Source of the DNA: Mycetocola zhujimingii
Lineage (GTDB): Bacteria > Actinomycetota > Actinomycetes > Actinomycetales > Microbacteriaceae
NCBI RefSeq assembly: GCF_003065425.1
Contig: NZ_CP026949.1
Location: 3,038,001-3,102,000 of the forward strand
Length of the DNA: 64,000 bases
Direction of reading: 5' to 3'
Shown: positions 8,077 to 16,437 of the stretch, one piece after another
How positions within the stretch are numbered: the first letter of the stretch is position 1
Layout: each line of letters starts with the position of its first letter
Made by a program: the position numbers and the translations under genes
Notes under the pieces: generated by a model
What the model saw: the letters and a program-made list of their open reading frames with translations, nothing else
Databases searched by the model: none
What the model was told of the DNA's origin: nothing

Positions 8077-9783
8077 ATGATCCGTCCACGCCGCCTCCCC
8101 GCCGCGGCGGCGCTCGTCGTCGGAATCCTCGCCGTCACCGCGTGCACCCCATCGGGGGCGTCCGAAAAGGCGGGAACCACGACTGTAACGATGAGTCCGG
8201 ATGCCGGGCTCACGGTTCTCGCGGACACCGACGAAACTGCGGCGTCGGTTGCCACCAGCCGCGCGCTGTTCGAGACCGCACCGCTCGTGGTCGTCGCTCC
8301 GGCCGGGGCCGCTGAGGCGCAGAATGTTGCCGCGCGGACCGCGGTTGCGCTCGGCGTGCCGCTCCTGATCGACGGCCCGGCCGCGGTGCCGACCGCCGGC
8401 GATGCCCAAACCGAGCCGACACCCCCGGCCGACTCAACCGACGCCCCAACCCCGCTCGGCGACGAGCTCACTCGACTCGACACGACCACCGCGGTCGTGG
8501 TCGGTGACGCGGCCGGAACATCCCTCGACGAGTCGCTCACCGTCGTCCAGGTCGAGGCGACCGTTACGGCCGCGAGCGCGACCATCGGCCACACGCTCAC
8601 CGAACCCGCCTCCGCCGACCCCGCGACGTTCGCCGCCGAAATCGCGGCCCTCGAAGCAACCACGGCGACCGAAGCGACCGACACGACCGACGCAGGCGGC
8701 ACCAGCACTCCGAGCGACGACATCCCCGCCCTCGATCGCCCCGCCCCCATCGACGACACGGTCGCCATCGCCATCGACGGCGCCGCCCAGCTCGCGTCCA
8801 TCGCGACCGCCCGCTCCGCCGGCATCCCGGTGCACCTGCTCACCGGGGGTTCCGCAAATCCGCAGGCGAACGCATCCGTCATCGACGCCCTTCACGCCTC
8901 GAAGACCGACAAAACCCTCGCGATCGGTGCCGCATTCGGTGCAGAACCCGCGCTCGACTGGAAGGTGCGCACGGCACACAGCGGCACACAGCTTCCCGGC
9001 GGAGGTCAGCTCCTCTTCGAGAACCACCAGTTCGTCGCCATCTACGGAACACCGACCACCTCGGTCCTCGGGGTTTTGGGCGAGCAGGATGCCGCTGGCT
9101 CGGTCGAGCGCGCCAGGCAGGTTGCGGCGCCATTCCAGGCGCTCACCCCGAAAACAGTTGTGCCCATGTTCGAGATCATCGCGTCGGTTGCCGCCGGTGG
9201 CCCCGGCGATGACGGCAACTTCTCGAACGAGCTCTCACCCGAGTCACTGAAGCCGTGGATCGACGCCGCGGCCGACGCGGGCATCTACGTCGTGATCGAC
9301 CTGCAGCCGGGCAGGACGGACTTCCTCACCCAGGCCAAGCAGTACCAGTCACTGCTCGAACTGCCCAACGTCGGGCTCGCGCTCGACCCCGAGTGGCGCC
9401 TTGCCCCCGACCAGCGTCACCTCCATGACATCGGCTCGGTATCAGCGGAAGAGGTGAACTCGGTCACGCACTGGCTCGCCGACCTCACCAACGAGAAGGG
9501 TCTGCCCCAGAAGATGCTGGTGGTGCACCAGTTCCGCCCGAGCATGCTGACCGATCGCGAGGCTCTCGATCTCAGCAGACCCGAGATCGGGATGCTCCTT
9601 CACGTCGACGGCCAGGGCGGCCAGCCCGACAAGCAGGCGACCTGGGCGAACATCAAGAGGGATGCCCCCGCTGGCGTCGCGTGGGGCTGGAAGAACTTCT
9701 ACGACGAAGACACTCCCATGCTCACTCCCGAGCAGACCATGTCGCGGGTGCACCCGACCCCGGAGCTCATCACCTACCAGTAG
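8077..9783 (+). CDS. Large predicted lipoprotein, function unknown
   Basis: A 568-residue surface protein. MIRPRR, a hydrophobic core and lipobox AVTAC (Cys 23) indicate a lipoprotein. Residues 40-260 form an Ala/Thr-rich alternating pattern with two candidate sugar-phosphate-like or cell-wall-binding-like lobes (LVVVAPAGAA, AVVVGDAAG, VPVHLLTGG). Residues 320-568 look like a beta/alpha barrel (VPMFEIIASVA, GIYVVIDLQPGRTDF, NVGLALDPEWRL, KMLVVHQFRP, GMLLHVDGQG, GVAWGWKNFYDED), with acidic residues at strand ends as in glycoside-hydrolase-like proteins. An enzymatic role is therefore possible but unproven. An in-frame TTG at 8041 lies inside the proposed promoter and is less likely as the start. 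Confidence 0.72.
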   Translation: MIRPRRLPAAAALVVGILAVTACTPSGASEKAGTTTVTMSPDAGLTVLADTDETAASVATSRALFETAPLVVVAPAGAAEAQNVAARTAVALGVPLLIDGPAAVPTAGDAQTEPTPPADSTDAPTPLGDELTRLDTTTAVVVGDAAGTSLDESLTVVQVEATVTAASATIGHTLTEPASADPATFAAEIAALEATTATEATDTTDAGGTSTPSDDIPALDRPAPIDDTVAIAIDGAAQLASIATARSAGIPVHLLTGGSANPQANASVIDALHASKTDKTLAIGAAFGAEPALDWKVRTAHSGTQLPGGGQLLFENHQFVAIYGTPTTSVLGVLGEQDAAGSVERARQVAAPFQALTPKTVVPMFEIIASVAAGGPGDDGNFSNELSPESLKPWIDAAADAGIYVVIDLQPGRTDFLTQAKQYQSLLELPNVGLALDPEWRLAPDQRHLHDIGSVSAEEVNSVTHWLADLTNEKGLPQKMLVVHQFRPSMLTDREALDLSRPEIGMLLHVDGQGGQPDKQATWANIKRDAPAGVAWGWKNFYDEDTPMLTPEQTMSRVHPTPELITYQ

Positions 9784-9856
9784 CGCGGCAACGCTGCAGC
9801 AACGCAACGCAACGCACCGGCGCCGTAACCTGCTGCCCTCGACCGATCCGCTGGCA

Positions 9857-9868
9857 TACGCTCGAGGC
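9857..9868 (+). promoter_or_regulatory. Leaderless -10 element
   Basis: TACGCT, six bases, ATG 9869. This is the same geometry as at 8065, 25042, 39240 and 43785. Confidence 0.5.
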
Positions 9869-10813
9869 ATGACGACAACGACGACGCCACGTATCGGAGT
9901 GCGGTTCGAACCCGGGTGGCCCCCTGAAGACCTGCCCGAGTTCGCCCGCTGGGCCGAAGACGCCGGATTCGACGAACTCTGGTTCAGCGAGGACCTCCCC
10001 TGGGCCGGCGGAATCGCTATGGCCGCCACCGCCCTCGCGGTCACCTCACGCATCTCGGTCGGCATCGGGCTGCTGCCGGCCGTCACCCGCAACGTCGCGA
10101 CCGCCGCCATGGACATCGCAGCGCTCGCCCGCCTCCCCCCCGGCCGGGTGATCATCGCGCTTGGCAACGGCATCCTGGCCTGGATGGGCGAGATCGGCGC
10201 GCGCGTGCCCCGTCCGCTCGTCGCGCTCGAGGAGACCACCGTCGCCCTGCGCCGCCTCCTCGCCGGCGAGACAGTCTCCGTCGACGGCTCCTACGTACAC
10301 CTCGAGCACGTCACACTCGGCTTCCCTCCCGTCGAATCACCGAAGATCTTCCTCGGCACGACCGGCCCTGTCGGCCTCAGGGTCACCGGGCGCAGCTCCG
10401 ACGGCGTGCTTCTGCCCGAGCTGGCGACTCCGGATGCCGTCCGCTGGGCACGCGAACAGATGGCGTCAGCAGGCGGTCGCGGAGAAACCCTCCTCCTCGC
10501 GATGACGAGCATCGGCGACGATCGCGCCCAGGCTCTCGCCGAGCTGCGTCCGCGGGTGCAGGGACTCATCGACCTGCGCTTCTTCGACAAGCTCACCGAG
10601 ATCGCCGGACTGGGTGCCGATGGCAGTGGGGAGCTCACGGACGACATACTGCAGTCGCTCGCCATCGGTGGAACTCCGGAAGACGCCGCTCGCACCGTCG
10701 CCGCCTGGACCGAGGCAGGCGCGACCCGCATCATCATCGTGTCTGGTGCCGACGACCCGAGGACGAGTTACCGCCGCTTTGCCGACGACGTGTTCCCTCT
10801 CCTCGGCCGCTGA
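9869..10813 (+). CDS. LLM-class flavin-dependent oxidoreductase
   Basis: A 314-residue luciferase-like monooxygenase-fold protein using FMN or coenzyme F420. Family hallmarks are the early GVRFEPGWPPEDLPEFARWAEDAG helix-strand unit, the FDELWFSED segment, the RISVGIGLLPAVTRN strand and a late GGTPEDAARTVAAWTEAGA segment. The ATG at 9869 is chosen because of the family N-terminus and the leaderless promoter; upstream in-frame residues overlap the previous gene and are unrelated. Which cofactor is used cannot be decided from sequence alone. It is a single gene followed by a hairpin region. Confidence 0.88.
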   Translation: MTTTTTPRIGVRFEPGWPPEDLPEFARWAEDAGFDELWFSEDLPWAGGIAMAATALAVTSRISVGIGLLPAVTRNVATAAMDIAALARLPPGRVIIALGNGILAWMGEIGARVPRPLVALEETTVALRRLLAGETVSVDGSYVHLEHVTLGFPPVESPKIFLGTTGPVGLRVTGRSSDGVLLPELATPDAVRWAREQMASAGGRGETLLLAMTSIGDDRAQALAELRPRVQGLIDLRFFDKLTEIAGLGADGSGELTDDILQSLAIGGTPEDAARTVAAWTEAGATRIIIVSGADDPRTSYRRFADDVFPLLGR

Positions 10814-10892
10814 GGTCCGGACATCCGCTCGCCGCGCGCTGAGGTGCGGCATCCGTGGGTCGCTGGCCACGGGCATCCGCTCGCCGCGCGCT

Positions 10893-10952
10893 GTTCCAGT
10901 CACGCGATTACGTCGAATGGGCCCGCATTCGACGTAATCGCGTCACTGGAAC
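10893..10952. repeat. 60-bp near-perfect palindrome
   Basis: Two 27-base arms (starting GTTCCAGT and ending ACTGGAAC, with core CGCGATTACGTCGAATG) with a single mismatch and a 6-base centre GGCCCG. It is intergenic, downstream of the LLM gene. As RNA it would be an extremely stable hairpin, but there is no T-tract. Confidence 0.9.
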
Positions 10953-10976
10953 GGAAACTCACCCTCACGCGGGCCG

Positions 10977-11035
10977 TTCGCATGCCGCAAATGTGCGGAA
11001 TAGCGTCCGCAAACCGCGGATTTGCGGCATTCGAA
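10977..11035. repeat. 59-bp imperfect palindrome
   Basis: Outer arms TTCG-N-ATGCCGCAAAT (10977-10992) and their complement (11020-11035), extended inward by GCGG after two mismatches. It lies 24 bases after the previous palindrome and has an unrelated sequence. Together they fill the gap between the LLM gene and the convergent VOC gene. Confidence 0.85.
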
Positions 11036-11076
11036 CGCGGCCCGAGGCCGGTGCGCGGACTGGGCCGGTGCCCCGC

Positions 11077-11847
11077 TCAGAACGACATGAGGCGCAGCAC
11101 CGCGCCGGTCGGGTCGGTAACCGAGGCGATGCGGCCGTACTCGGTGTCCACCGCGGGGTCCTTCACCGTCGCTCCGAGCTCGACCGCCTTCGCAACTGTG
11201 GCGTCGACGTCGTCCGCACCGAAGTACACCGCCCATGAGGCCGGCTCGCCCTCGGCGAGGTCGCCCTTCGCATCGTAGATCCCCGCGAACGCCTGCCCGT
11301 CGACCTCGAACGTCTTGTAGCGGAAGTCGTCGCTGGTGCCCTCGTCCTTCAGGCTCCAGCCGAACGCCTTCTCGTAGAACGTGACCGCCTTCTCGAAGTC
11401 CGACGCGAGCAGCTCGCACCACACGGGCGCTCCGTGTTCCCGCTCGACCTGGAACCCGGTGTGCTCAGCGGGTTTCCAGTAGCCGACCGTCGCGCCGGTG
11501 GCATCCGTCGCGAACCCCATCACGCCCATGTTCGGCACATCCATCGGCGCGAACATATTCTCGCCGCCGGCCTCCGCGACGGCGGCGGCTGTTGCCGCGG
11601 CATCCGTCGTCAGGAGGTAGACCGACCAGGAATCCGGGTAGTGCGCATCCCCCTGTTTTTTCATGGCGCCAGCGATGCGCCTGCCACTCAAATTGAAACT
11701 CACGTACCCGCCGTAGAGCACGTCATCGCCGATCTCGGCGTCCCAGCCAAAGAGTGCACCGTAGAACTCCTGCGAGCGGGCGGGGTCTGAGGTGGTGAGC
11801 TCGAGCCAGCATGGCGCGCCGGGCGTGGTCACCGTGATGTCAGGCAT
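11077..11847 (-). CDS. Two-domain VOC (glyoxalase-fold) protein
   Basis: A 256-residue protein made of two vicinal-oxygen-chelate modules (about residues 8-125 and 135-255), each with the motif series GAPxWxEL, SxxFYxxxFGW and DPTGA. Such two-module proteins occur among glyoxalase/bleomycin-resistance and CFP30B-like hydroxylases; the substrate is unknown. The ATG at 11847 is preferred because CGAAGGGA lies upstream; the 35 residues before it in the same frame have no family similarity. It is convergent with the LLM gene across two palindromes. Confidence 0.88.
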   Translation of the reverse strand: MPDITVTTPGAPCWLELTTSDPARSQEFYGALFGWDAEIGDDVLYGGYVSFNLSGRRIAGAMKKQGDAHYPDSWSVYLLTTDAAATAAAVAEAGGENMFAPMDVPNMGVMGFATDATGATVGYWKPAEHTGFQVEREHGAPVWCELLASDFEKAVTFYEKAFGWSLKDEGTSDDFRYKTFEVDGQAFAGIYDAKGDLAEGEPASWAVYFGADDVDATVAKAVELGATVKDPAVDTEYGRIASVTDPTGAVLRLMSF

Positions 11848-11961
11848 GGGAAGTCCCTTCGTCCGTGTGTGGGGGTCAGGGTACTCCGGTGATTTGGCCG
11901 CGGCTAGGGCACCACCGGCGTCCCTCAGCGAGAGCTCCGTGGCTCGTGGCAAGCTGGAACC

Positions 11962-12000
11962 ATGAGCGAATGCAGCCGCGAATGCAGCCGAGAATGCTGA
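11962..12000 (+). CDS. Possible leaderless Cys-rich leader peptide (12 aa)
   Basis: ATG 11962 is preceded by CAAGCT and six bases, the leaderless geometry seen repeatedly here. It encodes MSECSRECSREC and ends at TGA 11998-12000. The peptide arises from a 12-base tandem repeat (GCGAATGCAGCC, with the third copy degenerate). The stop overlaps ATG 11994 of the next gene as ATGCTGA, which would permit termination-reinitiation. Cys-rich leaderless leader peptides that attenuate downstream genes are known in mycobacteria, but here the Cys codons are spaced, not consecutive. It is a candidate only. Confidence 0.3.
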   Translation: MSECSRECSREC

Positions 12001-12242
12001 ACGACGAGGCGGTCGAGTTCCTCCGCGGCACCACGGAGGGCACCCGCGTGGTCATCCGTTATTCACTCGACGACGGCCAGACGACGGATGCCCTCGGCTG
12101 GTTCATGCGCGGAGATGACACAGCCTGCGTCATCGCGGGCAAGCGCGGCATGGAGACCGTCCGGTTTGACCGGGTCATCGCGGCGAAGGAAGTGCCGCCG
12201 CCACCAGCGCCCCGCTCACCCCGGCGGAGAGACGGCTACTGA
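11994..12242 (+). CDS. Stand-alone Rv0428c-type SH3-like domain protein
   Basis: A small protein of 82 residues (up to 90 if an upstream in-frame ATG at 11970 or 11982 is used). The pattern GTRVVIRYSLDDGQTTDALGWF, then DDTACVIAGKRGMETVRFDRVIAAKEVPPPP, resembles the N-terminal SH3-like domain of actinobacterial Rv0428c/Cg3035-type GNAT acetyltransferases, but no acetyltransferase domain follows. ATG 11994 overlaps the stop of the small leader frame, so coupled translation is possible; no ribosome binding site is evident. Its function on its own is unknown. Confidence 0.68.
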   Translation: MLNDEAVEFLRGTTEGTRVVIRYSLDDGQTTDALGWFMRGDDTACVIAGKRGMETVRFDRVIAAKEVPPPPAPRSPRRRDGY

Positions 12243-12267
12243 GTCAGGCGGTGGCGGGCGGCACTCC

Positions 12268-12750
12268 TCACGCGGATATTGACGTCGCGAGCAACTCATC
12301 GAGCTGCTCGTACCCCTCAGTGACGCCCTTGTCCATTCCGGATTCCACCATGCCGTCGCGGTTCTCCAGACGCGGGTACACGCTGTGCCCGGTTACGCGG
12401 GTACGACCGTTGCCCACATCCTCGAAGTTGAGGAACTCGAGGCTGATCGCGCCGGGGAACCCCTCGTACTCGAAGGTCTGCACGATGCCCTTCTCCGGCG
12501 ACGCCGAATGCACGACGCCGTTGAACCAGTACGCATCGCCGTCGACGCGGTGTGCATAGCGGTAGCCGCCTCCGGCTTGGATATCCCAGCGCTCGATGTC
12601 CATGACATAGCCACGTGGGCCGAGCCACTGCATGACGAGTTCGCGCTCGATGTGCGCCCGGTAGACGGCCTCGAGCGGCGCATCGAATTCGCGGACGATC
12701 TCGATGAACGGCACTCCGTCCGGGACGGTGATGGTAGTTGGATTCGTCAT
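12268..12750 (-). CDS. SRPBCC (AHSA1-type) ligand-binding protein
   Basis: A 160-residue START/AHSA1-like protein. Family features are the initial strand IVREFDAPLEAVYRAHIERELVMQWLGP, the DIQAGGGYRYAH turn and the terminal GYEQLDELLA helix. Such proteins bind small hydrophobic molecules and are commonly encoded with an ArsR regulator. Its ATG overlaps the stop of the upstream arsR-type gene (ATGA), so the two are translated as a coupled pair. Confidence 0.88.
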   Translation of the reverse strand: MTNPTTITVPDGVPFIEIVREFDAPLEAVYRAHIERELVMQWLGPRGYVMDIERWDIQAGGGYRYAHRVDGDAYWFNGVVHSASPEKGIVQTFEYEGFPGAISLEFLNFEDVGNGRTRVTGHSVYPRLENRDGMVESGMDKGVTEGYEQLDELLATSISA

Positions 12751-13157
12751 CTCTCTTCCTCTCTCTCTTTGTCTGTTTCTTTCTGTGTGTTGGCGGTGAC
12801 GGGCGTGCCGGCGAGGACCTCGTCGAGCCGGCGGAAGCGTGATTCGGCGGTAAGTCGATAGGCGTCGATCCAGGCGGTGAGTTCTTCGAGCACTTCGGGA
12901 ACCAGCGCAGCAGGTCGGCGTTGCGCGTCGCGCGAACGGCTGACCAGTCCGGCCTGTTCCAGAACGGCGATGTGCTTCGATACGGCCTGTTTGGTGATCG
13001 CGAATGGCTCTGCGAGTTCGTTGACGGATGCCGGTCCCCGGCTTAATCGCGCGATGATCGCCCGGCGAACCGGGTCGGCGAGCGCCATGAAAGCCCGATC
13101 GAGCCGCTCGTCAGCGTCGACGGCGGCGTCCGGATCAACGGCGGGGACTGAAAGCAT
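12747..13157 (-). CDS. ArsR-family repressor of the SRPBCC pair
   Basis: A 136-residue winged-helix repressor: DRAFMALADPVRRAIIARL, then the helix-turn-helix SVNELAEPFAITKQAVSKHIAVLEQAGLV. No metal-binding Cys cluster is present, as is usual for the SRPBCC-linked subgroup. ATG 13157 is preferred because AAAAAGG lies six bases upstream; a TTG six bases further up would be in frame. A CAACC-GTTT-GGTTG inverted repeat just upstream is a likely operator for autorepression. Confidence 0.88.
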   Translation of the reverse strand: MLSVPAVDPDAAVDADERLDRAFMALADPVRRAIIARLSRGPASVNELAEPFAITKQAVSKHIAVLEQAGLVSRSRDAQRRPAALVPEVLEELTAWIDAYRLTAESRFRRLDEVLAGTPVTANTQKETDKEREEER

Positions 13158-13176
13158 TGTCAACCTTTTTCTTTAT

Positions 13177-13190
13177 CAACCGTTTGGTTG
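13177..13190. promoter_or_regulatory. Probable ArsR operator
   Basis: Inverted repeat CAACC-GTTT-GGTTG, 20 bases upstream of the ArsR start codon, with another CAACC half-site at 13161-13165. It sits between the divergent arsR-type and deaminase genes. Confidence 0.45.
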
Positions 13191-13276
13191 TTAACAAGGT
13201 ACGACCGCCTGCTCCGTCCGTCAAGAGTCCCGCCCGGAATCCTCCGTTGGAACGCTCCCTGTGGTACCTCTGGACT

Positions 13277-13756
13277 ATGTCCGAATCCGGTGACCGTGCA
13301 GCATCCGCTTTTCTCAACCAGGCCGTCGCACTCGCCGTCGAGAACGTCGCGTCTGGCGGCGGGCCGTTCGGTGCCGTCGTCGTCACGGCGGAGGGCAGCG
13401 TTTACACCGGCACGAACCAGGTGACGACCCTGAACGATCCAACGGCCCATGCCGAAGTGATGGCCATCAGGCGTGCGTGCGTCGAGCTCGGTACCTTCGA
13501 CCTCACCGGCGCCACGCTCTATACGAGTTGCGAGCCGTGCCCGCTCTGCGTCGCCGCATCGCTCTGGGCCCACATCGACACTGTGGTCTTCGCTGCCGAC
13601 CGGTTCGACGCCGACCGGGCCGGGTTCGCCGACAAGCGGTTCGACGACCACTTCGACAAGGTAGCGCCCGCTATCGCCGTCACGCCCGGCGTTGTTGAGC
13701 AGCCGCTCGCTCCGTTCGAAGCCTGGGCGGCGAAGGCCGACAGAACGGAATACTGA
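13277..13756 (+). CDS. Cytidine/guanine deaminase-family nucleoside deaminase
   Basis: A 159-residue zinc-dependent deaminase. Metal ligands are H58 with catalytic E60 (THAHAE-like PTAHAEVMAIRRA) and C85/C88 in SCEPCPLC. Length and the late FDKRFDDHF region are closest to guanine deaminase GuaD of the Bacillus type, though tRNA adenosine or cytosine deaminases share the motifs. ATG 13277 fits the family N-terminus and has a TACCTC-like -10 nearby; in-frame codons upstream run through the ArsR operator. It is divergent from the arsR-type gene. Confidence 0.88.
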   Translation: MSESGDRAASAFLNQAVALAVENVASGGGPFGAVVVTAEGSVYTGTNQVTTLNDPTAHAEVMAIRRACVELGTFDLTGATLYTSCEPCPLCVAASLWAHIDTVVFAADRFDADRAGFADKRFDDHFDKVAPAIAVTPGVVEQPLAPFEAWAAKADRTEY

Positions 13757-13872
13757 TCGGCCACGGCAAGGGGGTTGTGCCACGACGACGCTGTCGCGTT
13801 TGCTTGATGAGCCGTGCTGCGCGGCCGACAGACCGCCAACGAACCGGGGATGCCCCGCGGGAAGGAGCCGAA

Positions 13873-14220
13873 ATGGCAGTGAAACTCAACGAGAAGGCCT
13901 TCCGGCACGCGAAGAGCCTCGTCACGAAGGGCACTGTGGTCCGCGACGAGCGAGACGACTGGAGCGAGCATGCTCCGACGCCCGACGACGAGAACAAGTT
14001 CATCAAGAAGGAGTCCTGGGCGGAGTACTCGAAGTGGCACCTCGGCGTCGACGACGAACACCCCGACGACACCAAGGGACATTACAAGTTCCCGATCGGC
14101 GACTTCAAGAAAGTCCACCGCTGTGCGGTGATCTCGGGTGAGAGCCGCGCCGGCCAGTATGACTATGACGACATCCGGGATGCCCTCGGCACGCTCCTGA
14201 AGAAAATCGACGAGGACTGA
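13873..14220 (+). CDS. Conserved hypothetical protein, 115 aa
   Basis: A small, highly charged protein (MAVKLNEKAFRHAKSL) rich in Lys and Asp, without membrane segments. The C-terminal part (FPIGDFKKVHRCAVISGESRAGQYDYDDI) looks like an ordered domain. GAAGGAG lies six bases before the ATG. I recognise the general type as a conserved actinobacterial hypothetical but know no function. It ends nine bases before the PHP gene, so the two may be cotranscribed. Confidence 0.8.
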   Translation: MAVKLNEKAFRHAKSLVTKGTVVRDERDDWSEHAPTPDDENKFIKKESWAEYSKWHLGVDDEHPDDTKGHYKFPIGDFKKVHRCAVISGESRAGQYDYDDIRDALGTLLKKIDED

Positions 14221-14229
14221 TCGCGCACC

Positions 14230-15267
14230 ATGACATCCGCCACGACTCCCGCTCTGACCCCCGCAGAGGCGCTCGACGAGATCGCCTTCCTCCTCGAGCG
14301 TGACCTCGCGTCGCCATACAAAACGAAGGCGTTCCGCACGGCTCTCGCGACGATCGAGCCGCTCGGTGACGACAAGGTCGCCGCCGGGGTGGCCGACGGA
14401 AGCCTCAAGCGTCGCAAGGGCATCGGGTCGACCACCTGGACCGTCATCGAGCAGGCGGTTTCCGGCCAGGTGCCCGACTACCTGGTCGACCTTCGCGAGC
14501 GGATCGGCGGCCCGGTGACCGAAGACGGCACCGAATTGCGCGCGAAGCTCAAGGGCGACCTGCACAGCCACACCCTGTGGTCGGATGGCACGACCGACCT
14601 CGCATCGATGGCGCGCACCGCCCAGCGGCTCGGCCACGACTACCTCGTGGCGTCAGACCACTCGCCGTCGCTGCGCGTTGCCAACGGCCTGAGCACCGAG
14701 CGACTCGAGCAACAACTCACCGAGCTCGACGCCCTGAATGAGGGCTTCGACGACTTCCGGATGCTGTCGGGCATCGAAGTAGACATCCTCGAAGATGGAG
14801 CCATCGACCAGTCAGACGCGGTGCTCGACGGGCTCGACGTCGTCGTGGCGAGCGTGCACTCCAAACTGCGGATGCCGTCGGGCGAGATGACGAAGCGGAT
14901 GCTCGCGGCCATCCGGCACCCGCACATCAACGTGCTCGGGCATTGCACCGGAAGGCTCGTGCAGGGCGGAAGGGGGACACGCCCGCAGTCGACGTTCGAC
15001 GCCGCGGCTGTCTTCGCGGCGTGCGCCGAGAACGACGTCGCCGTCGAGATCAACTCGCGCCCCGAGCGACAGGATCCGCCGGACGACCTGATCCAGATCG
15101 CGCTCGACGCCGGGTGCCTGTTCAGCATCGACAGCGACGCTCACGCTCCCGGCCAGCTCGGACTGCTCGACCTCGGAGCGGCCCGCGCCGACGCGCTGGG
15201 TGTTCCGGTTGAGCGCATCGTCACGACCTGGCCGCTGGACCGGCTGCTCGAGTGGAGTGGCGCCTAA
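14230..15267 (+). CDS. PHP-domain metal-dependent phosphoesterase with PolX-like N-terminus
   Basis: A 345-residue protein. Residues 1-100 resemble the helical/HhH region of family X DNA polymerases (KAFRTALATIE, RRKGIGSTTWTVI), without the nucleotidyltransferase core. The PHP domain follows: DLHSHTLWSDG near residue 110, ASDHS near 140, GIEVDIL near 175, SVHSK near 208, LGHCTGR and the final SIDSDAH. All four PHP metal motifs are present. It may act as a phosphoesterase or histidinol-phosphatase-like enzyme, and the HhH region hints at a DNA repair substrate. No good ribosome binding site was seen. Confidence 0.88.
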   Translation: MTSATTPALTPAEALDEIAFLLERDLASPYKTKAFRTALATIEPLGDDKVAAGVADGSLKRRKGIGSTTWTVIEQAVSGQVPDYLVDLRERIGGPVTEDGTELRAKLKGDLHSHTLWSDGTTDLASMARTAQRLGHDYLVASDHSPSLRVANGLSTERLEQQLTELDALNEGFDDFRMLSGIEVDILEDGAIDQSDAVLDGLDVVVASVHSKLRMPSGEMTKRMLAAIRHPHINVLGHCTGRLVQGGRGTRPQSTFDAAAVFAACAENDVAVEINSRPERQDPPDDLIQIALDAGCLFSIDSDAHAPGQLGLLDLGAARADALGVPVERIVTTWPLDRLLEWSGA

Positions 15268-15403
15268 GCCAACGGGCGGGGAGCTTTTAACCCACCGAGG
15301 GCGTTTTGGCCACCCGTTGACCACGTCAGTCCGGAAGCGCACCGTTAACCCCAGCACGAGTTGAACCAGCACAATCCGGTGCCGGGTGTGAAGGAGAACG
15401 CAG

Positions 15404-16402
15404 ATGTCGTCAAAGACCGTAGTCGTGATCACAGGCGCATCGAGTGGCATCGGCCGGGCGACAGCCCTGCGCTTTGCCGCCCGGGGTGCAACAGTCGTGC
15501 TTGCCAGCCGCAGCGCGGAGGGGCTCGCGTCCCTGGCTGGCCAGTGCCATGACGCCGGAGGCGAGGCACTCGCGGTGCCCACCGATGTCACGGATGCCGC
15601 GCAGGTCGCGTTGCTCGCCCGAACCGCGGTGACCCGGTTCGGCAGAATCGACGTCTGGGTCAACAACGCCGGGGTTTCGGCCTTCGCACCGTTCCTCGAC
15701 ATGCCGCTCGACGACTTCCGCCGCGTGCTCGACGTGGACATCATGGGTTGCGTCTACGGTGCCAGGGCCGCCCTGGCCGTGATGACAGAGCAGGGAAGCG
15801 GCGCCCTGATCAACGTGTCGTCGATCGTCGGCGAAGTCCCGCAGCCGTACACAGCGCCATACGGGATGTCGAAGGCCGCGGTGCGGGCCCTCGGGGTGAG
15901 CCTCAGGTCCGAGCTTGCACTGTCGAAGCAGAAGGGCATCTCGGTGTCGACGATCATGCCCGCCACGATGGATACCCCGTTCTTCCGCCACTCCGCGAAT
16001 TACACGGGCCGCGAAGTGGTGGCCATGCCCCCGGTGTACAGTCCCGACCTCGTTGCCAGGGCAATCGTCAAGGCGTCGAAGAAACCACGTCGCGAAGTCG
16101 TCGTCGGTGGCCCGATCGCCAAGGCGATGGTCGCTCAACACCGCAAGACACCCGCGGCTGTTGAGACGCAGATGGCCCTGCAGACCGACAAGACCCACCT
16201 GTCGCGCACCAGAGATGCCCGGCCGACGCGGGGAACCCTGTACTCACCACCTCCGGCAACGGATGCCGCAATCACCGGCGGGTGGGGCGGGAGCGAGCGC
16301 GAAGACCGACGGAAGACGATCGGCACACTTCTGGCAGCGGCCCTCGGCGTGTGGCTCGCTCGTCGCTACGTCGAGAGCCGGTCGTCGGAGCGCGGCGACT
16401 GA
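15404..16402 (+). CDS. SDR oxidoreductase with C-terminal membrane segment
   Basis: A 332-residue short-chain dehydrogenase. NAD(P)-binding TGASSGIG lies at residues 10-17, NNAG near 90, catalytic Ser in NVSSIVG and the YGMSK active-site motif. After the about 250-residue SDR core there is a Pro/Thr-rich linker and a hydrophobic segment near the end (TIGTLLAAALGVWLARRY), so it is probably membrane-tethered. Start ATG is preceded by GAAGGAG. The substrate is unknown. It ends convergently with the MFS gene, 35 bases away. Confidence 0.9.
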   Translation: MSSKTVVVITGASSGIGRATALRFAARGATVVLASRSAEGLASLAGQCHDAGGEALAVPTDVTDAAQVALLARTAVTRFGRIDVWVNNAGVSAFAPFLDMPLDDFRRVLDVDIMGCVYGARAALAVMTEQGSGALINVSSIVGEVPQPYTAPYGMSKAAVRALGVSLRSELALSKQKGISVSTIMPATMDTPFFRHSANYTGREVVAMPPVYSPDLVARAIVKASKKPRREVVVGGPIAKAMVAQHRKTPAAVETQMALQTDKTHLSRTRDARPTRGTLYSPPPATDAAITGGWGGSEREDRRKTIGTLLAAALGVWLARRYVESRSSERGD

Positions 16403-16437
16403 GCCTGACCGATCCGCCGCGATCGATGAGCAACGGG

